Translations under genes and position numbers: made by a program
Assembly (NCBI RefSeq): GCF_014192645.1
Contig: NZ_JACHYE010000003.1
Span: 186,001-250,000 of the forward strand
DNA: 64,000 nucleotides
Direction: 5' to 3'
Origin: Herbaspirillum sp. Sphag64
GTDB lineage: Bacteria; Pseudomonadota; Gammaproteobacteria; Burkholderiales; Burkholderiaceae_D
In this document: positions 26,686 to 34,428 of the stretch, one piece after another
How positions within the stretch are numbered: position 1 is the stretch's first letter
Layout of the letters: the number at the start of each line of letters is the position of its first letter
Notes under the pieces: generated by a model
Databases searched by the model: none
What the model was told of the DNA's origin: nothing
What the model saw: the letters and a program-made list of their open reading frames with translations, nothing else

Positions 26686-27224
26686 ACGGAGCGCAATCCG
26701 CGCCACAAGCACCCACCCAGCCGACACCAGCCGTTGATCTGGTTGATCAGCTGTCTGGCTTGGCTGGCGGCAACAGCCTGCACCAGTTACGTCACCTGCG
26801 CGAGAAGGTCGCCGTGGCAACACAGGGTAGCTATGACAGCCTGTTTGACCCGGCACTGCCTGATATCGGACTCGATGAGCGCCTGCTGGTAGCACTCTAT
26901 GCCTGTCGTCTGGCCGGTGCGCACAGCGTGGCCGCGCACTATCGTCAGCGCTTGCAGGCACTGGCGGTGGAGGCGTCACAACTGAGCGTGGTAGAGCATG
27001 GCACACCGGAGCAATTGCCTGCCGGACGTCTGCGCGCCATGCTGCTGTTTACCCGTGCGCTCACCGAGCGTCCGGTGGAGGGTGACAAGGCTGCCTTGCA
27101 CAGCCTGCCAGCGGCGGGAATCAGCACGCCAGCGGTGGTGGCGTTGTCGCAATTGATTGCGTTTATTTCGTACCAGATTCGTGTGGTTGCCGGTCTGCGG
27201 GCAATGCAACTGGCCGGTCACTGA
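26682..27224 (+). CDS. CMD-domain protein without redox cysteines
   Basis: This 180-residue all-helical protein resembles the carboxymuconolactone decarboxylase/AhpD superfamily (LDERLLVALYACRLAGAHSV, RLRAMLLFTRALTERPV, STPAVVALSQLIAFISYQIR). It has a single Cys and no CxxC pair, so it cannot work as a thiol peroxidase of the AhpD type. I recall a family of such CMD proteins (Avi_7170-like) next to a peroxidase-like partner and peptide-type transporters, and the arrangement here agrees. Partner subunit or lyase are both possible. The function is unknown. Confidence 0.7.
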   Translation: MNGAQSAPQAPTQPTPAVDLVDQLSGLAGGNSLHQLRHLREKVAVATQGSYDSLFDPALPDIGLDERLLVALYACRLAGAHSVAAHYRQRLQALAVEASQLSVVEHGTPEQLPAGRLRAMLLFTRALTERPVEGDKAALHSLPAAGISTPAVVALSQLIAFISYQIRVVAGLRAMQLAGH

Positions 27225-27239
27225 AAGCGAGTCCACATC

Positions 27240-27827
27240 ATGAGCGAAATTCTCACTGCAAACGGTTTTACCAATGCCACGCTGGAATGGGATGCGTGGC
27301 TCGATACGATCAATCTGGAACAGGCCAGTGCCGACCAGATCAAGGTACTCGAAGAGAGTCATCCCAAGGCAAAAACCTCTGACTACTATCTGTTTCTGGC
27401 GCATCAGCCAGAAATTCTGCGTCAGCGTTCGGCGGCCTTCAATGCCATCATGTATGCGCCGGGTGGCATGAGCCGTGCGGAGCGGGAGCTAGGTTCGCTG
27501 GTGGTATCGCGGATCAATGGCTGCGTGTACTGCGCGTCTGTGCATGCGCAGCGCTTCGAGCAACTGGCGAAACGCAACGATGTGGTACAGCAAGTTTTCG
27601 ATGAGCCGCACGGCGCTGGTACCGATGCGCGCGAACAGGCGATTGTGCAGTTTTCCATTGCGTTGACTGAATCGCCAGAATCAGTCGATGCCGCCAGTAT
27701 TGAGGCACTGAAGGCGGTCGGTCTGTCGGGGCAGGAAATCCTGGATTTGATCCATTCAGTGGCCATCTTTGCCTGGGCTAACCGGCTGATGCTCAACCTC
27801 GGCGAGCCTGTGTTCCCTGCAGCGTAA
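27240..27827 (+). CDS. AhpD-like alkylhydroperoxidase-domain protein with CxxC
   Basis: This 195-residue protein of the carboxymuconolactone decarboxylase/AhpD superfamily carries the redox motif NGCVYCASVHAQR, with Cys95, Cys98 and His102. Such proteins reduce peroxides or act as thiol-disulfide enzymes. It starts 15 bases after the CMD protein without cysteines, and the two may form a heteromer. It resembles the peroxidase-related Avi_7169-type family I remember from similar clusters. A protective or catalytic redox role after monooxygenation of the imported compound would fit. The substrate is unknown. Confidence 0.8.
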   Translation: MSEILTANGFTNATLEWDAWLDTINLEQASADQIKVLEESHPKAKTSDYYLFLAHQPEILRQRSAAFNAIMYAPGGMSRAERELGSLVVSRINGCVYCASVHAQRFEQLAKRNDVVQQVFDEPHGAGTDAREQAIVQFSIALTESPESVDAASIEALKAVGLSGQEILDLIHSVAIFAWANRLMLNLGEPVFPAA

Positions 27828-27866
27828 ACCCGGACAAGCTCAGAAAACTTCAATCAGGAGACCGAT

Positions 27867-28244
27867 ATGCATTTTCCCGCGCACTTGCGCTATACCACCA
27901 CACATGAGTGGATTCGGCAGGAAGACGATGGCACGCTTACCGTCGGCATTACGGACTTCGGGCAGGATCAGCTCGGGCCGTTGGTGTACGTACAGCTACC
28001 GACACTGGGCAGTGTGCTCAAGAGCGGCGCTGAGGCTGGTGTGGTTGAATCCAACAAAACTGCTGCTGACGTTCATGCGCCGGTGGCAGGTACCGTTATT
28101 GCGATCAATGAGGTACTAGGAGAGGCGCCGGAAGCAGTCAATGAGAATGCTTACGAACAATGGATATTCAGACTGCGGCCAACGGATGATTTTGATCCCA
28201 AGCAATTGCTAGACGCAAAAGGATACGCTGCTTTGATTGGTTGA
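27867..28244 (+). CDS. GcvH-like lipoyl carrier protein
   Basis: This 125-residue lipoyl-domain protein matches glycine cleavage H protein along its length (RYTTTHEWIRQEDDGTLTVG, ITDFGQDQLGPLVYVQLP). Lys64 in GVVESNKTAADVHAPV is the expected lipoylation site. Canonical H proteins read VESVKAASDxxxPxSG; here N replaces V and T replaces A beside the lysine. No glycine cleavage P, T or L gene is adjacent. It stands 40 bases after the AhpD-like gene with AGGAG upstream, so it is probably the last gene of this operon. H-like proteins without P/T partners can carry sulfur intermediates (LbpA in sHdr systems) or serve lipoate relay; which applies here is open. Confidence 0.85.
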   Translation: MHFPAHLRYTTTHEWIRQEDDGTLTVGITDFGQDQLGPLVYVQLPTLGSVLKSGAEAGVVESNKTAADVHAPVAGTVIAINEVLGEAPEAVNENAYEQWIFRLRPTDDFDPKQLLDAKGYAALIG

Positions 28245-28373
28245 GCTAGGTGTCATTGTTAAATAGTGAGAAAGACGCACCTAAATATAGAAATTATTCT
28301 AATTACATCTACCATTTTTCCGAAAGTTAAACTTGGCGTCTGTACAATCGCAGCGTGATGCTATTAATCTGTG

Positions 28374-28427
28374 CGCGTTCCTGGGACACAGGGACGCGGT
28401 TCTGCGGAACCGCTAGTGTATTTGTGT
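28374..28427 (+). ncRNA. Structured RNA element: two competing hairpins
   Basis: A 9-bp hairpin CGCGTTCCT/AGGGACGCG (28374-28398, one G-T pair) overlaps by three bases a perfect 7-bp hairpin GCGGTTC-TGCG-GAACCGC (28396-28413). Thirty bases later comes an intrinsic terminator. A -10-like TACAAT is at 28343. The whole could be a small RNA of about 100 bases or a 5' leader that controls the gene at 28476. I cannot match it to a known family. Confidence 0.45.
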
Positions 28428-28455
28428 AAAAGCCGCTTCCGGGCGGCTTTTTTTT
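28428..28455 (+). terminator. Intrinsic terminator downstream of the hairpin RNA
   Basis: AAAAGCCGC (28428-28436) pairs perfectly with GCGGCTTTT (28443-28451) around a TTCCGG loop, followed by more T. It ends 20 bases before the start codon of the next gene, so it either ends the upstream RNA or attenuates that gene. Confidence 0.8.
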
Positions 28456-28475
28456 CGTTCCCTAGAGAGGTTTCC

Positions 28476-28814
28476 ATGACTATTTCCACTTTCCCTGAAC
28501 GTCGCGTTTTGCCTGAAGCTGTGCATCAGGATTTTCGTTGGATCGAAGGTGACGCCCAAGCTGCAGCGCATGCTCAGTTGCTAGAGCGTACGCTGGATAT
28601 TTCGGCCGGTATCAATACCTGTCTTGAACTGGTCTATTCGAGCAACATGGAGCGCCTCGGTAACCACGATGTGACACCTGCCGAGCGGATCTTGCCGGTG
28701 CTTGGTGTCGGCGATACTGACCGCCTGATGCGCCTGAGTATTGCGGCCTCGGCACTGTTGCGAGAAGAGGTCAGGCGTGCAGTTGAATGCCTCAATGATA
28801 CGGATCTGGAGTAG
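28476..28814 (+). CDS. Small hypothetical protein
   Basis: This 112-residue protein is of no family I recognise. The ATG has AGAGAGG five bases upstream; a longer frame back to 28371 would run through the terminator hairpin and is unlikely. The sequence is mostly helical with no membrane segment or signal peptide; it contains QAAAHAQLLERTLDISAGIN and ends in an acidic tail. Its position right behind an RNA hairpin set and terminator suggests conditional expression. Confidence 0.6.
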   Translation: MTISTFPERRVLPEAVHQDFRWIEGDAQAAAHAQLLERTLDISAGINTCLELVYSSNMERLGNHDVTPAERILPVLGVGDTDRLMRLSIAASALLREEVRRAVECLNDTDLE

Positions 28815-29021
28815 GGCGTAACTCCCAGGCCATTACCTGGCCAGTTGCCGCTGATGATGACTGGAGTCAATAGCGTTGACTAAGTCGCTGTTGATCCGAA
28901 GTCATCGGCGGTGGTCTTGAATAAGTTCGGGCAGGTATGTCTATGCAATGTACGTTTTATGAAAGTTGGGGGGTGGTATTTCGAATAATTATTGATTTTT
29001 AATCGTCATTACTCAATACCT

Positions 29022-29093
29022 ATGCAGACTTCCTTTGGTCCACCACCCCCCTATCTGATGCACACTTCTTTTGATCCTCCTCCACCTTATTCT
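29022..29093 (+). repeat. Two degenerate 36-bp tandem units encoding MxTSFxPPPPY
   Basis: Unit 1 is 29022-29057 and unit 2 is 29058-29093. The proline codons differ between units (CCA CCA CCC CCC against CCT CCT CCA CCT) while the encoded PPPPY and TSF are the same. The duplication is therefore old enough to have accumulated silent changes, yet the peptide is kept. Confidence 0.8.
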
Positions 29094-29567
29094 GCATCGT
29101 GTCGCATTGATTCCCGTCAGTCTCCCGAGGCGGTAGAGAATTTTTTTGCCCCCCGGGGACCATTGGAGGCGATGTTCGTTGAGAATGTCGTTACGGTAAT
29201 TTCTACAGCCCAGAAATTGCAACCTCTGAAGCGTGCGCGCGCAGCACGACCATCAGAGGATAAAGCGTTGCAGGCGCAGTCCTTAAAAATGGCGCTTGAT
29301 CGACAATTCGTGAACCTGTTTGGCGCATCGCTGAGAGAGGCCGCCCGCAATTCAGAGTCGTTCCGAGATTCACTGAACAGAGATGAAATGAAGGTTCCTA
29401 GCGCGCCAATGAAAGAATACCTAGTGTACAAGGATCTACTGGGGGATTTGATTGAGCCAGGTACTTGCAAGTTGTCGATAGTGAAATTTCAAAAATGGCG
29501 CAATCCCGATAAAACGGAGCAAGCGCAGTTTTCAATGCCTGTCAGCCACCAGGAGACGGAGCTTTGA
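29022..29567 (+). CDS. Unknown protein with tandem PPPPY motifs (effector candidate)
   Basis: This 181-residue soluble protein has no Sec signal peptide. Residues 1-11 and 13-23 are two copies of MxTSFxPPPPY. PPxY is the classical ligand of eukaryotic WW domains, for instance in Nedd4-type ubiquitin ligases. The rest is charged and helical (AQSLKMALDRQFVNLFGASL, DSLNRDEMKVPSAPMKEYLV) with no family I recognise. The ATG at 29022 lacks a clear ribosome site; a TTG at 28992 is an alternative but would add ten residues before the repeats. Composition is richer in A/T than the metabolic neighbours, as expected for an acquired gene. Secretion into a host cell is inference. Confidence 0.6.
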   Translation: MQTSFGPPPPYLMHTSFDPPPPYSASCRIDSRQSPEAVENFFAPRGPLEAMFVENVVTVISTAQKLQPLKRARAARPSEDKALQAQSLKMALDRQFVNLFGASLREAARNSESFRDSLNRDEMKVPSAPMKEYLVYKDLLGDLIEPGTCKLSIVKFQKWRNPDKTEQAQFSMPVSHQETEL

Positions 29568-29618
29568 GCAAGAGAGGTGATTAATACATACGATCAAGAA
29601 TGAATCGTAAAAATTGAA

Positions 29619-29651
29619 AGACAGACAATGGCTTTTCTGGATTGTCTGTCT
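29619..29651. terminator. Inverted repeat, probable terminator
   Basis: AGACAGACAAT (29619-29629) and ATTGTCTGTCT (29641-29651) form a perfect 11-bp stem with an 11-base loop. It lies 52 bases past the PPPPY gene. The T-rich side is on the minus strand, so it may act in both directions or on antisense transcription. Confidence 0.55.
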
Positions 29652-29753
29652 ATACTGGCCTGATCCGCTGAATCAGCCTATGTCTGTATTTCGTGGTGCG
29701 ATGCACAAAGTACCGGTGATATTCTTGTTAGCAAACCTTGACTGGAGGTGATG

Positions 29754-30035
29754 ATGAACAGAACACTTGCGCTACTGGATTGCCTGGCCCAACTCAAGGA
29801 GGCCCAGAGTTGTGCTGATGCCTTGCTGTCAGACATTGTTGCCGGTGCCGTGCGCGCCAATAAAGGTCGCGGTGCCGCCTTTGATCGTGCTACCTTGCGC
29901 GCTTTTCGTAACGCTTTGCAAACTGCCAGTACCCACTCCGATGAGGTGGAGTCGATTCTGGCGGAGTTTGAAAGCCTGCAGACTGTCATGCCGCTGGGGC
30001 AACGACAATTGCCACAAATTACTGGCCACCTGTAA
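29754..30035 (+). CDS. Small hypothetical helical protein
   Basis: This 93-residue protein is of no family I recognise. It is helical throughout (LDCLAQLKEAQSCADALLSD, ATLRAFRNALQTASTHSDEV), with no membrane segment. A very strong ribosome site (GGAGG) lies five bases before the ATG at 29754, which makes a real and well-expressed gene likely. Neighbours give no functional clue. Confidence 0.6.
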   Translation: MNRTLALLDCLAQLKEAQSCADALLSDIVAGAVRANKGRGAAFDRATLRAFRNALQTASTHSDEVESILAEFESLQTVMPLGQRQLPQITGHL

Positions 30036-30126
30036 AGATCTTTGCACCATCTGAGCTATTTGACCTGACTAACTTCTGTGAACGTTCAGCCTGTATCAAG
30101 ATGCAAGGGCATGAACATATTCCTGC

Positions 30127-30154
30127 AACGGGGCGATCAATTGATCGCCCCGTT
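30127..30154 (-). terminator. 28-bp perfect palindrome, terminator of the lysR gene
   Basis: AACGGGGCGATCAA is followed directly by TTGATCGCCCCGTT. The palindrome starts 2 bases past the lysR stop. As RNA it forms a GC-rich hairpin with an AT-rich tip. The following minus-strand bases have few T, so it may rely on Rho. Confidence 0.5.
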
Positions 30155-30156
30155 TG

Positions 30157-31035
30157 CTATCGTCCCCGGAGCTGCACCAGCAGCGCTTTGACCGCAGGTG
30201 ACTTTTCGTGTCGGCGCGAGACCAGTGCAATCGTGCTTGGTAGTGGCTTCCCGGCAAGACGGCGGTATTGCACACCGGGCATATCAATTCGTTCCATCAC
30301 CGATGCAGGCACCACCGCCACACCATGCCCCAGCGAGACTAGCGTGATGACTGCAACCAGCCCGCCCGGGCTAGCATGCACACGGGGTACAAAGCGACCG
30401 CGACGACCGACTTCCATGGTTCCTGCAGCCTGTTCCGGCAGGATGAAGTTGCATGCAGCCAATGCTGCTGCCGGTACGCCGTCGCCTTCCTCATGATCAT
30501 TGCACAATGGTGAATCGGCAGGCAGCGCGAGGATGAATTCGTCGTTGAGCATGGTGTGCAGAACAACATCTTCTGGCGTGATAACCGGAGCACGTACAAA
30601 CGCCAGATCCAGCACACCGTTGCTGACCTGCAGCGGTAATTGGTCCATCACACCCTCGGTTAGCGCGAGTGCTACGTACGGGTGACTTTGCCGGAAGCGG
30701 GCAACTTCGGTCTGCAACAAACCGGTGTAGGCGGCTGAGGCCACATAACCAATCGCAATGCGGCCGATTTCACCGCGTCCGGCGCGGCGTGCGATTTCCT
30801 CGGCGCGTGCTGCCTGCAGCAAGGTCTGGCGTGCCTCTTCCAGGAACACTTCGCCGATGGTCGACAGGCTGACCGAACGTTTGGTTCGGATAAACAAACG
30901 CACTCCTAATGTGCGCTCCAGTTCCTGGATCTGCTTGGTCAACGCTGGTGGAGAAATCTCCAGTTCGGCGGCGGCGCGGGCGAAGTGAAGGGTCTCGGCA
31001 AGCTCCACAAAATAGCGTAGATGACGTAGTTCCAT
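30157..31035 (-). CDS. LysR-family transcriptional regulator
   Basis: This 292-residue regulator has an N-terminal helix-turn-helix (MELRHLRYFVELAETLHFAR, SPPALTKQIQELE) of the subgroup that includes BenM/CatM/AlsR-like proteins, and an effector-binding domain (IGRIAIGYVASAAYTGLLQ). It is divergent from the DHA2 transporter gene across 139 bases and probably controls it. Exporters of this type are commonly induced by the toxic compound they export. Confidence 0.9.
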   Translation of the reverse strand: MELRHLRYFVELAETLHFARAAAELEISPPALTKQIQELERTLGVRLFIRTKRSVSLSTIGEVFLEEARQTLLQAARAEEIARRAGRGEIGRIAIGYVASAAYTGLLQTEVARFRQSHPYVALALTEGVMDQLPLQVSNGVLDLAFVRAPVITPEDVVLHTMLNDEFILALPADSPLCNDHEEGDGVPAAALAACNFILPEQAAGTMEVGRRGRFVPRVHASPGGLVAVITLVSLGHGVAVVPASVMERIDMPGVQYRRLAGKPLPSTIALVSRRHEKSPAVKALLVQLRGR

Positions 31036-31174
31036 TATTAACTCTAAGGAAATTAAATTGAATATTGACGATAACAGGAATAATACTGCGTCACTTTACA
31101 ATCGGCGCATCTTGATTTTGTGTGGTTTGCCATGTCTGCCAAATACCTGTTGTTGTCGCTAACCGGGAGCTGCC

Positions 31175-32719
31175 ATGCAGGTCGCTGAGCGTCGACTTTT
31201 ACTGATCTGTTCGGGGGTGTGCGCCCTGATCGTTCTCGATACCAATATTGTTGCGGTGTCCTTGCCGGCGGTCGCGCGTGCCTTGCATGCCGACTTTGCC
31301 GATCTGGAGTGGATTGTCAGCGCCTATATGCTGGCTTTTGCCTCTTTGCTGTTGCCAGCTGGCAGTCTGGCTGACCGTTTTGGTCGGCGCCGGATGATGT
31401 TGGTCGGTCTTGGCTTGTTCAGTCTGGCGTCGCTGGCCTGTGGATTGTCAGTGTCGATTCTGATGCTGCAACTGGCGCGTGCGGTCAAAGGGGTTGGCGC
31501 GGCGATGTTGCTGACCTCAGCGCTGGCAGTGATTGGTCATGTGTTTCATACCGAAGCGGCACGTACCAAAGCCTGGGCGGTATGGGGGGCTTGCATGGGC
31601 GTGTCAATGACAGTGGCACCGCTACTAGGGGGATTGATTACCCAGTGGCTGGGCTGGCGATGGATTTTTTTGCTCAATCTGCCAGTCTGTCTGAGCTTGG
31701 CCTTGCTGGCGCTGCGCCATGTTGGCGAATCCGCTGATACTGATGCAGATGCTGCACGACTGGATCCGCTGGGCGCTATCCTGTTCAGCGGCGGGCTGGG
31801 TTGCCTGATCTGGGCCTTGATTCATGCCAGCGCCGACGGCTGGCAGGATACGGCGACTGTGTGGCGACTGGTCACCGGCGTGCTCATGCTGCTGCTGTTT
31901 GTGCCGGTGGAGCTGCGCCAGCAGCGGCCCATGATTGACTTGCGGCTGTTTCTTCAGGCGTCATTTACCGGTGCGGTGTTGGCGATGTTTGGCTATGCTG
32001 CGGCGGCGCAAGTCATGATGACCTTTTTGCCCCTGTACCTGCAGAATGCATTTGCCAGTTCGGCCGTGGGGGCCGGGCTGGCGATGTTGCCGTTTGCGCT
32101 CATGATGATGCTCTTCCCCAGGGTGGCGGCATTACTGTCACAACGCTGGCCTCTACATGTGGTGATGGCGATCGGCATGGCGCTGGTGGCGATGGGTAAT
32201 CTGGTGGTAGCGCTGGCGGCAAACCTCAGCCTTTACTGGCTGGTCTTGGGCGGCATGATGATCACCGGTAGTGGTGCCGGTATGCTCAACGGGAATACCC
32301 AGAAAGCGATCATGCTCTGCGTACCGCGTGCGCGCACTGGCATGGCTTCCGGCATTAGTACCACGACGCGCTTTACTGCCATTGTGCTGGCAGTGGCCTG
32401 TCTGGGTTGCATTCTGAGTATGCGCACCAGTAGCTATATGCAGCAGGGATTCGCGGCGGCACAGTTGCCACTGCCTGCGGATGCCGGCAATGTGGTCAGT
32501 CGCGTGGTGGCTGGCGACAGCGCGGCGGCGTTGATGGCATTGGGTAATCATTTGCCGGCACTGCAGATCGTCCAGACTGGTTTTACTCATGCCTTCAGTG
32601 TGCTGATGTTGGTGGCAGCCGGACTGGCGGCTAGTTGTGGTGTGTTGTTGTTCTGGCTGATGGGGTGCATCCGAAGGCAATCTCAGTCGGTACGTGAGGT
32701 TACTGCGGAACGCATTTAA
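31175..32719 (+). CDS. DHA2-family MFS drug:proton antiporter (14 helices)
   Basis: This 514-residue inner membrane transporter belongs to the EmrB/QacA (DHA2) group. It has the motif LDTNIVAVSLPAVARAL in helix 1, the MFS motif GSLADRFGRRRMMLVG in the loop between helices 2 and 3, and about 14 helices in total. It probably exports toxic organics. The LysR gene upstream is divergent. No membrane-fusion partner (EmrA-like) is adjacent. A decayed copy of the middle and 3' end of this gene lies at 34687-35080. Confidence 0.9.
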   Translation: MQVAERRLLLICSGVCALIVLDTNIVAVSLPAVARALHADFADLEWIVSAYMLAFASLLLPAGSLADRFGRRRMMLVGLGLFSLASLACGLSVSILMLQLARAVKGVGAAMLLTSALAVIGHVFHTEAARTKAWAVWGACMGVSMTVAPLLGGLITQWLGWRWIFLLNLPVCLSLALLALRHVGESADTDADAARLDPLGAILFSGGLGCLIWALIHASADGWQDTATVWRLVTGVLMLLLFVPVELRQQRPMIDLRLFLQASFTGAVLAMFGYAAAAQVMMTFLPLYLQNAFASSAVGAGLAMLPFALMMMLFPRVAALLSQRWPLHVVMAIGMALVAMGNLVVALAANLSLYWLVLGGMMITGSGAGMLNGNTQKAIMLCVPRARTGMASGISTTTRFTAIVLAVACLGCILSMRTSSYMQQGFAAAQLPLPADAGNVVSRVVAGDSAAALMALGNHLPALQIVQTGFTHAFSVLMLVAAGLAASCGVLLFWLMGCIRRQSQSVREVTAERI

Positions 32720-32896
32720 CCGATTTTTGAAAAAAACGATCATGTCTTGGAAAAATAAAATCGTATCTCGAACTATTGGAATGTTGTGAAACCGAAGAAA
32801 GCGGCTCTTTGGAGGTCAGTCATTCGCACCAGCAACCCGGTGGCAGGCAAGCAAATTGGTGTGCAATTTTTCTCGAAACTTTTTTAAGCTCATCCG

Positions 32897-34348
32897 ATGA
32901 CGATAAATACAGTCAGTACCCGTTCTTATACTTTTCCCACTCAATTGCAGGCTATTGCACATTCACAGAACACGTCATCCTCATCATCCTCGACCATCCA
33001 GATAACATCAGTACATTCATGTGCCGCGGTACCGCATAAATCTCTGGAGGCAGAAGATGCAAATACGATCACCGTTAACCCACACAATTTTAATAATGTG
33101 TCGAAAGGTGAATTCAAAGATGGGTCGGAAGAATTGCTGTCCAAAAGACGAGTGCTCTTTGATTCCAACTTAAGCGCGCAGAGAAATTGCGTGAAGGAAA
33201 GGTATGTCGCAAAACTGATCGCTGACTGGCAATTGGCTAAAATATATCTCCTCACGCTTGGCACCGGTATTGCAAAAGTCCTTCAACTATCTTGCAGCCA
33301 GGATGAGTTGAAACAAAAGCAGGAGGAGATGTTCAAATTCTATTCCAAGCGGTCTGCCGGTGCGGTCAAAGTGACAGACAATCTGTTCTTGAAAGAAACT
33401 GGTTTGCTGAGGTCCGTTCCTGCTGACGTCACGCTGAGAGAGTTGGGAGCTTCGCTGGTACAAGCCGTGGCCATAGGCGATAACAAGCAGTTTCGGATGA
33501 TGCTTGAGAGGATCGAGAATAACCCGGAGCTAGTGGATGCGGTAAGAGGCTATGTCGATATTGACTTCTATCGGTTACTCCGCACAGAATGCGGGCTCGA
33601 TGACGAAAAACTGGTGAAGACAGAGGTCTACCGCAACGACCTGCTCGAGAAGCAAGGATACAATGTCAAGAAGCAAAAAGGCGATGTCGTGGAGTGGATC
33701 TCGACCGTCAGAGAAAAGCCAGAGGAACAATATCAGTCAAAAACCTACCGGACTGATACCCTTTCTATGAGTCCGCGCGAGCTTCGATACTACGACCCAC
33801 AACCGCAGACCATCGAAATTGCCAATGGACATTCGATATTCCGCATAAAGCAAGGCACGTCATTTGCAAAGTCGGTACAAGAGGCATCAGAACCGACGTG
33901 TGCAGCCCACTCCGGAAGCATGTTTCACATTACTCTGGCGGCAAAGCTGATGGCGCCGTATTTGCGATCCCAACTGGGCTGGGACGATCGCAAGCCAATA
34001 GGTGGGGGAGGTTGGAAAAACGAAGCGAGCAGACTGCTGATGCTTACCATGATGGGCTATATCCACGGTGTGAACGACGCAGATCACCATCACTCCATGA
34101 AGGAAGTGATCCTGGGGGCACAGGAGGCAGAGAAGTTGATTGAGGCGTGCTACATAACATCAAAAGACAAGGACGCGGTACAGAAGGCCTTATTTGGCTA
34201 CAAAGACTGCAACCTTGACGAGTTGATCAAAGAAGTGATTCAGGAAGCTGAGTACAGAGCAGACTTAACTTATTCGCCAGCAGTGGTAGCTCCTCGGGGC
34301 GCGACGCGACTAGGAGCCGATACTCCCGGCGGGACGCCATCATCGTAG
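32897..34348 (+). CDS. Unknown 483-residue protein, effector candidate
   Basis: I recognise no family. The first 60 residues are rich in Ser/Thr with few charges (SQNTSSSSSSTIQITSVHS) and there is no Sec signal, as in many type III secreted proteins. The middle is charged and helical. A C-terminal region holds a cluster of potentially catalytic residues: Cys335 in TCAAHSGSMFHITL, a GGGGW loop, and GYIHGVNDADHHHSMKEV with His390. It ends in a flexible tail (RLGADTPGGTPSS). It lies alone, with a terminator just behind it, between the DHA2 gene and a scar containing a broken DHA2 copy, and its A/T content is higher than that of its neighbours. Horizontal acquisition is likely. Confidence 0.6.
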   Translation: MTINTVSTRSYTFPTQLQAIAHSQNTSSSSSSTIQITSVHSCAAVPHKSLEAEDANTITVNPHNFNNVSKGEFKDGSEELLSKRRVLFDSNLSAQRNCVKERYVAKLIADWQLAKIYLLTLGTGIAKVLQLSCSQDELKQKQEEMFKFYSKRSAGAVKVTDNLFLKETGLLRSVPADVTLRELGASLVQAVAIGDNKQFRMMLERIENNPELVDAVRGYVDIDFYRLLRTECGLDDEKLVKTEVYRNDLLEKQGYNVKKQKGDVVEWISTVREKPEEQYQSKTYRTDTLSMSPRELRYYDPQPQTIEIANGHSIFRIKQGTSFAKSVQEASEPTCAAHSGSMFHITLAAKLMAPYLRSQLGWDDRKPIGGGGWKNEASRLLMLTMMGYIHGVNDADHHHSMKEVILGAQEAEKLIEACYITSKDKDAVQKALFGYKDCNLDELIKEVIQEAEYRADLTYSPAVVAPRGATRLGADTPGGTPSS

Positions 34349-34365
34349 CTGCTACCAGCGTAAAA

Positions 34366-34398
34366 ACGGCCTGCTTGCAAATGCAATACAGGCCGTCT
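34366..34398 (+). terminator. Intrinsic terminator after the 483-residue gene
   Basis: ACGGCCTG (34366-34373) pairs with CAGGCCGT (34389-34396), followed by CTTTGTTGTTT. It lies 17 bases after the stop codon. Confidence 0.75.
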
Positions 34399-34428
34399 TT
34401 GTTGTTTGAAGCGATAGGCGGGTCAGGT

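Noticed and set aside
28374-28413. Guanidine-II (mini-ykkC) riboswitch
   Set aside because: The two small hairpins recall it, but the loops lack the ACGR motif and the downstream gene is not a guanidine transporter or carboxylase.
28815-29021. Hrp-type promoter box before the PPPPY gene
   Set aside because: A single TTCGG is present near 28928 but no second half-site follows at the required 15-16 bases. The regions before 32897 and 50042 gave no match either.
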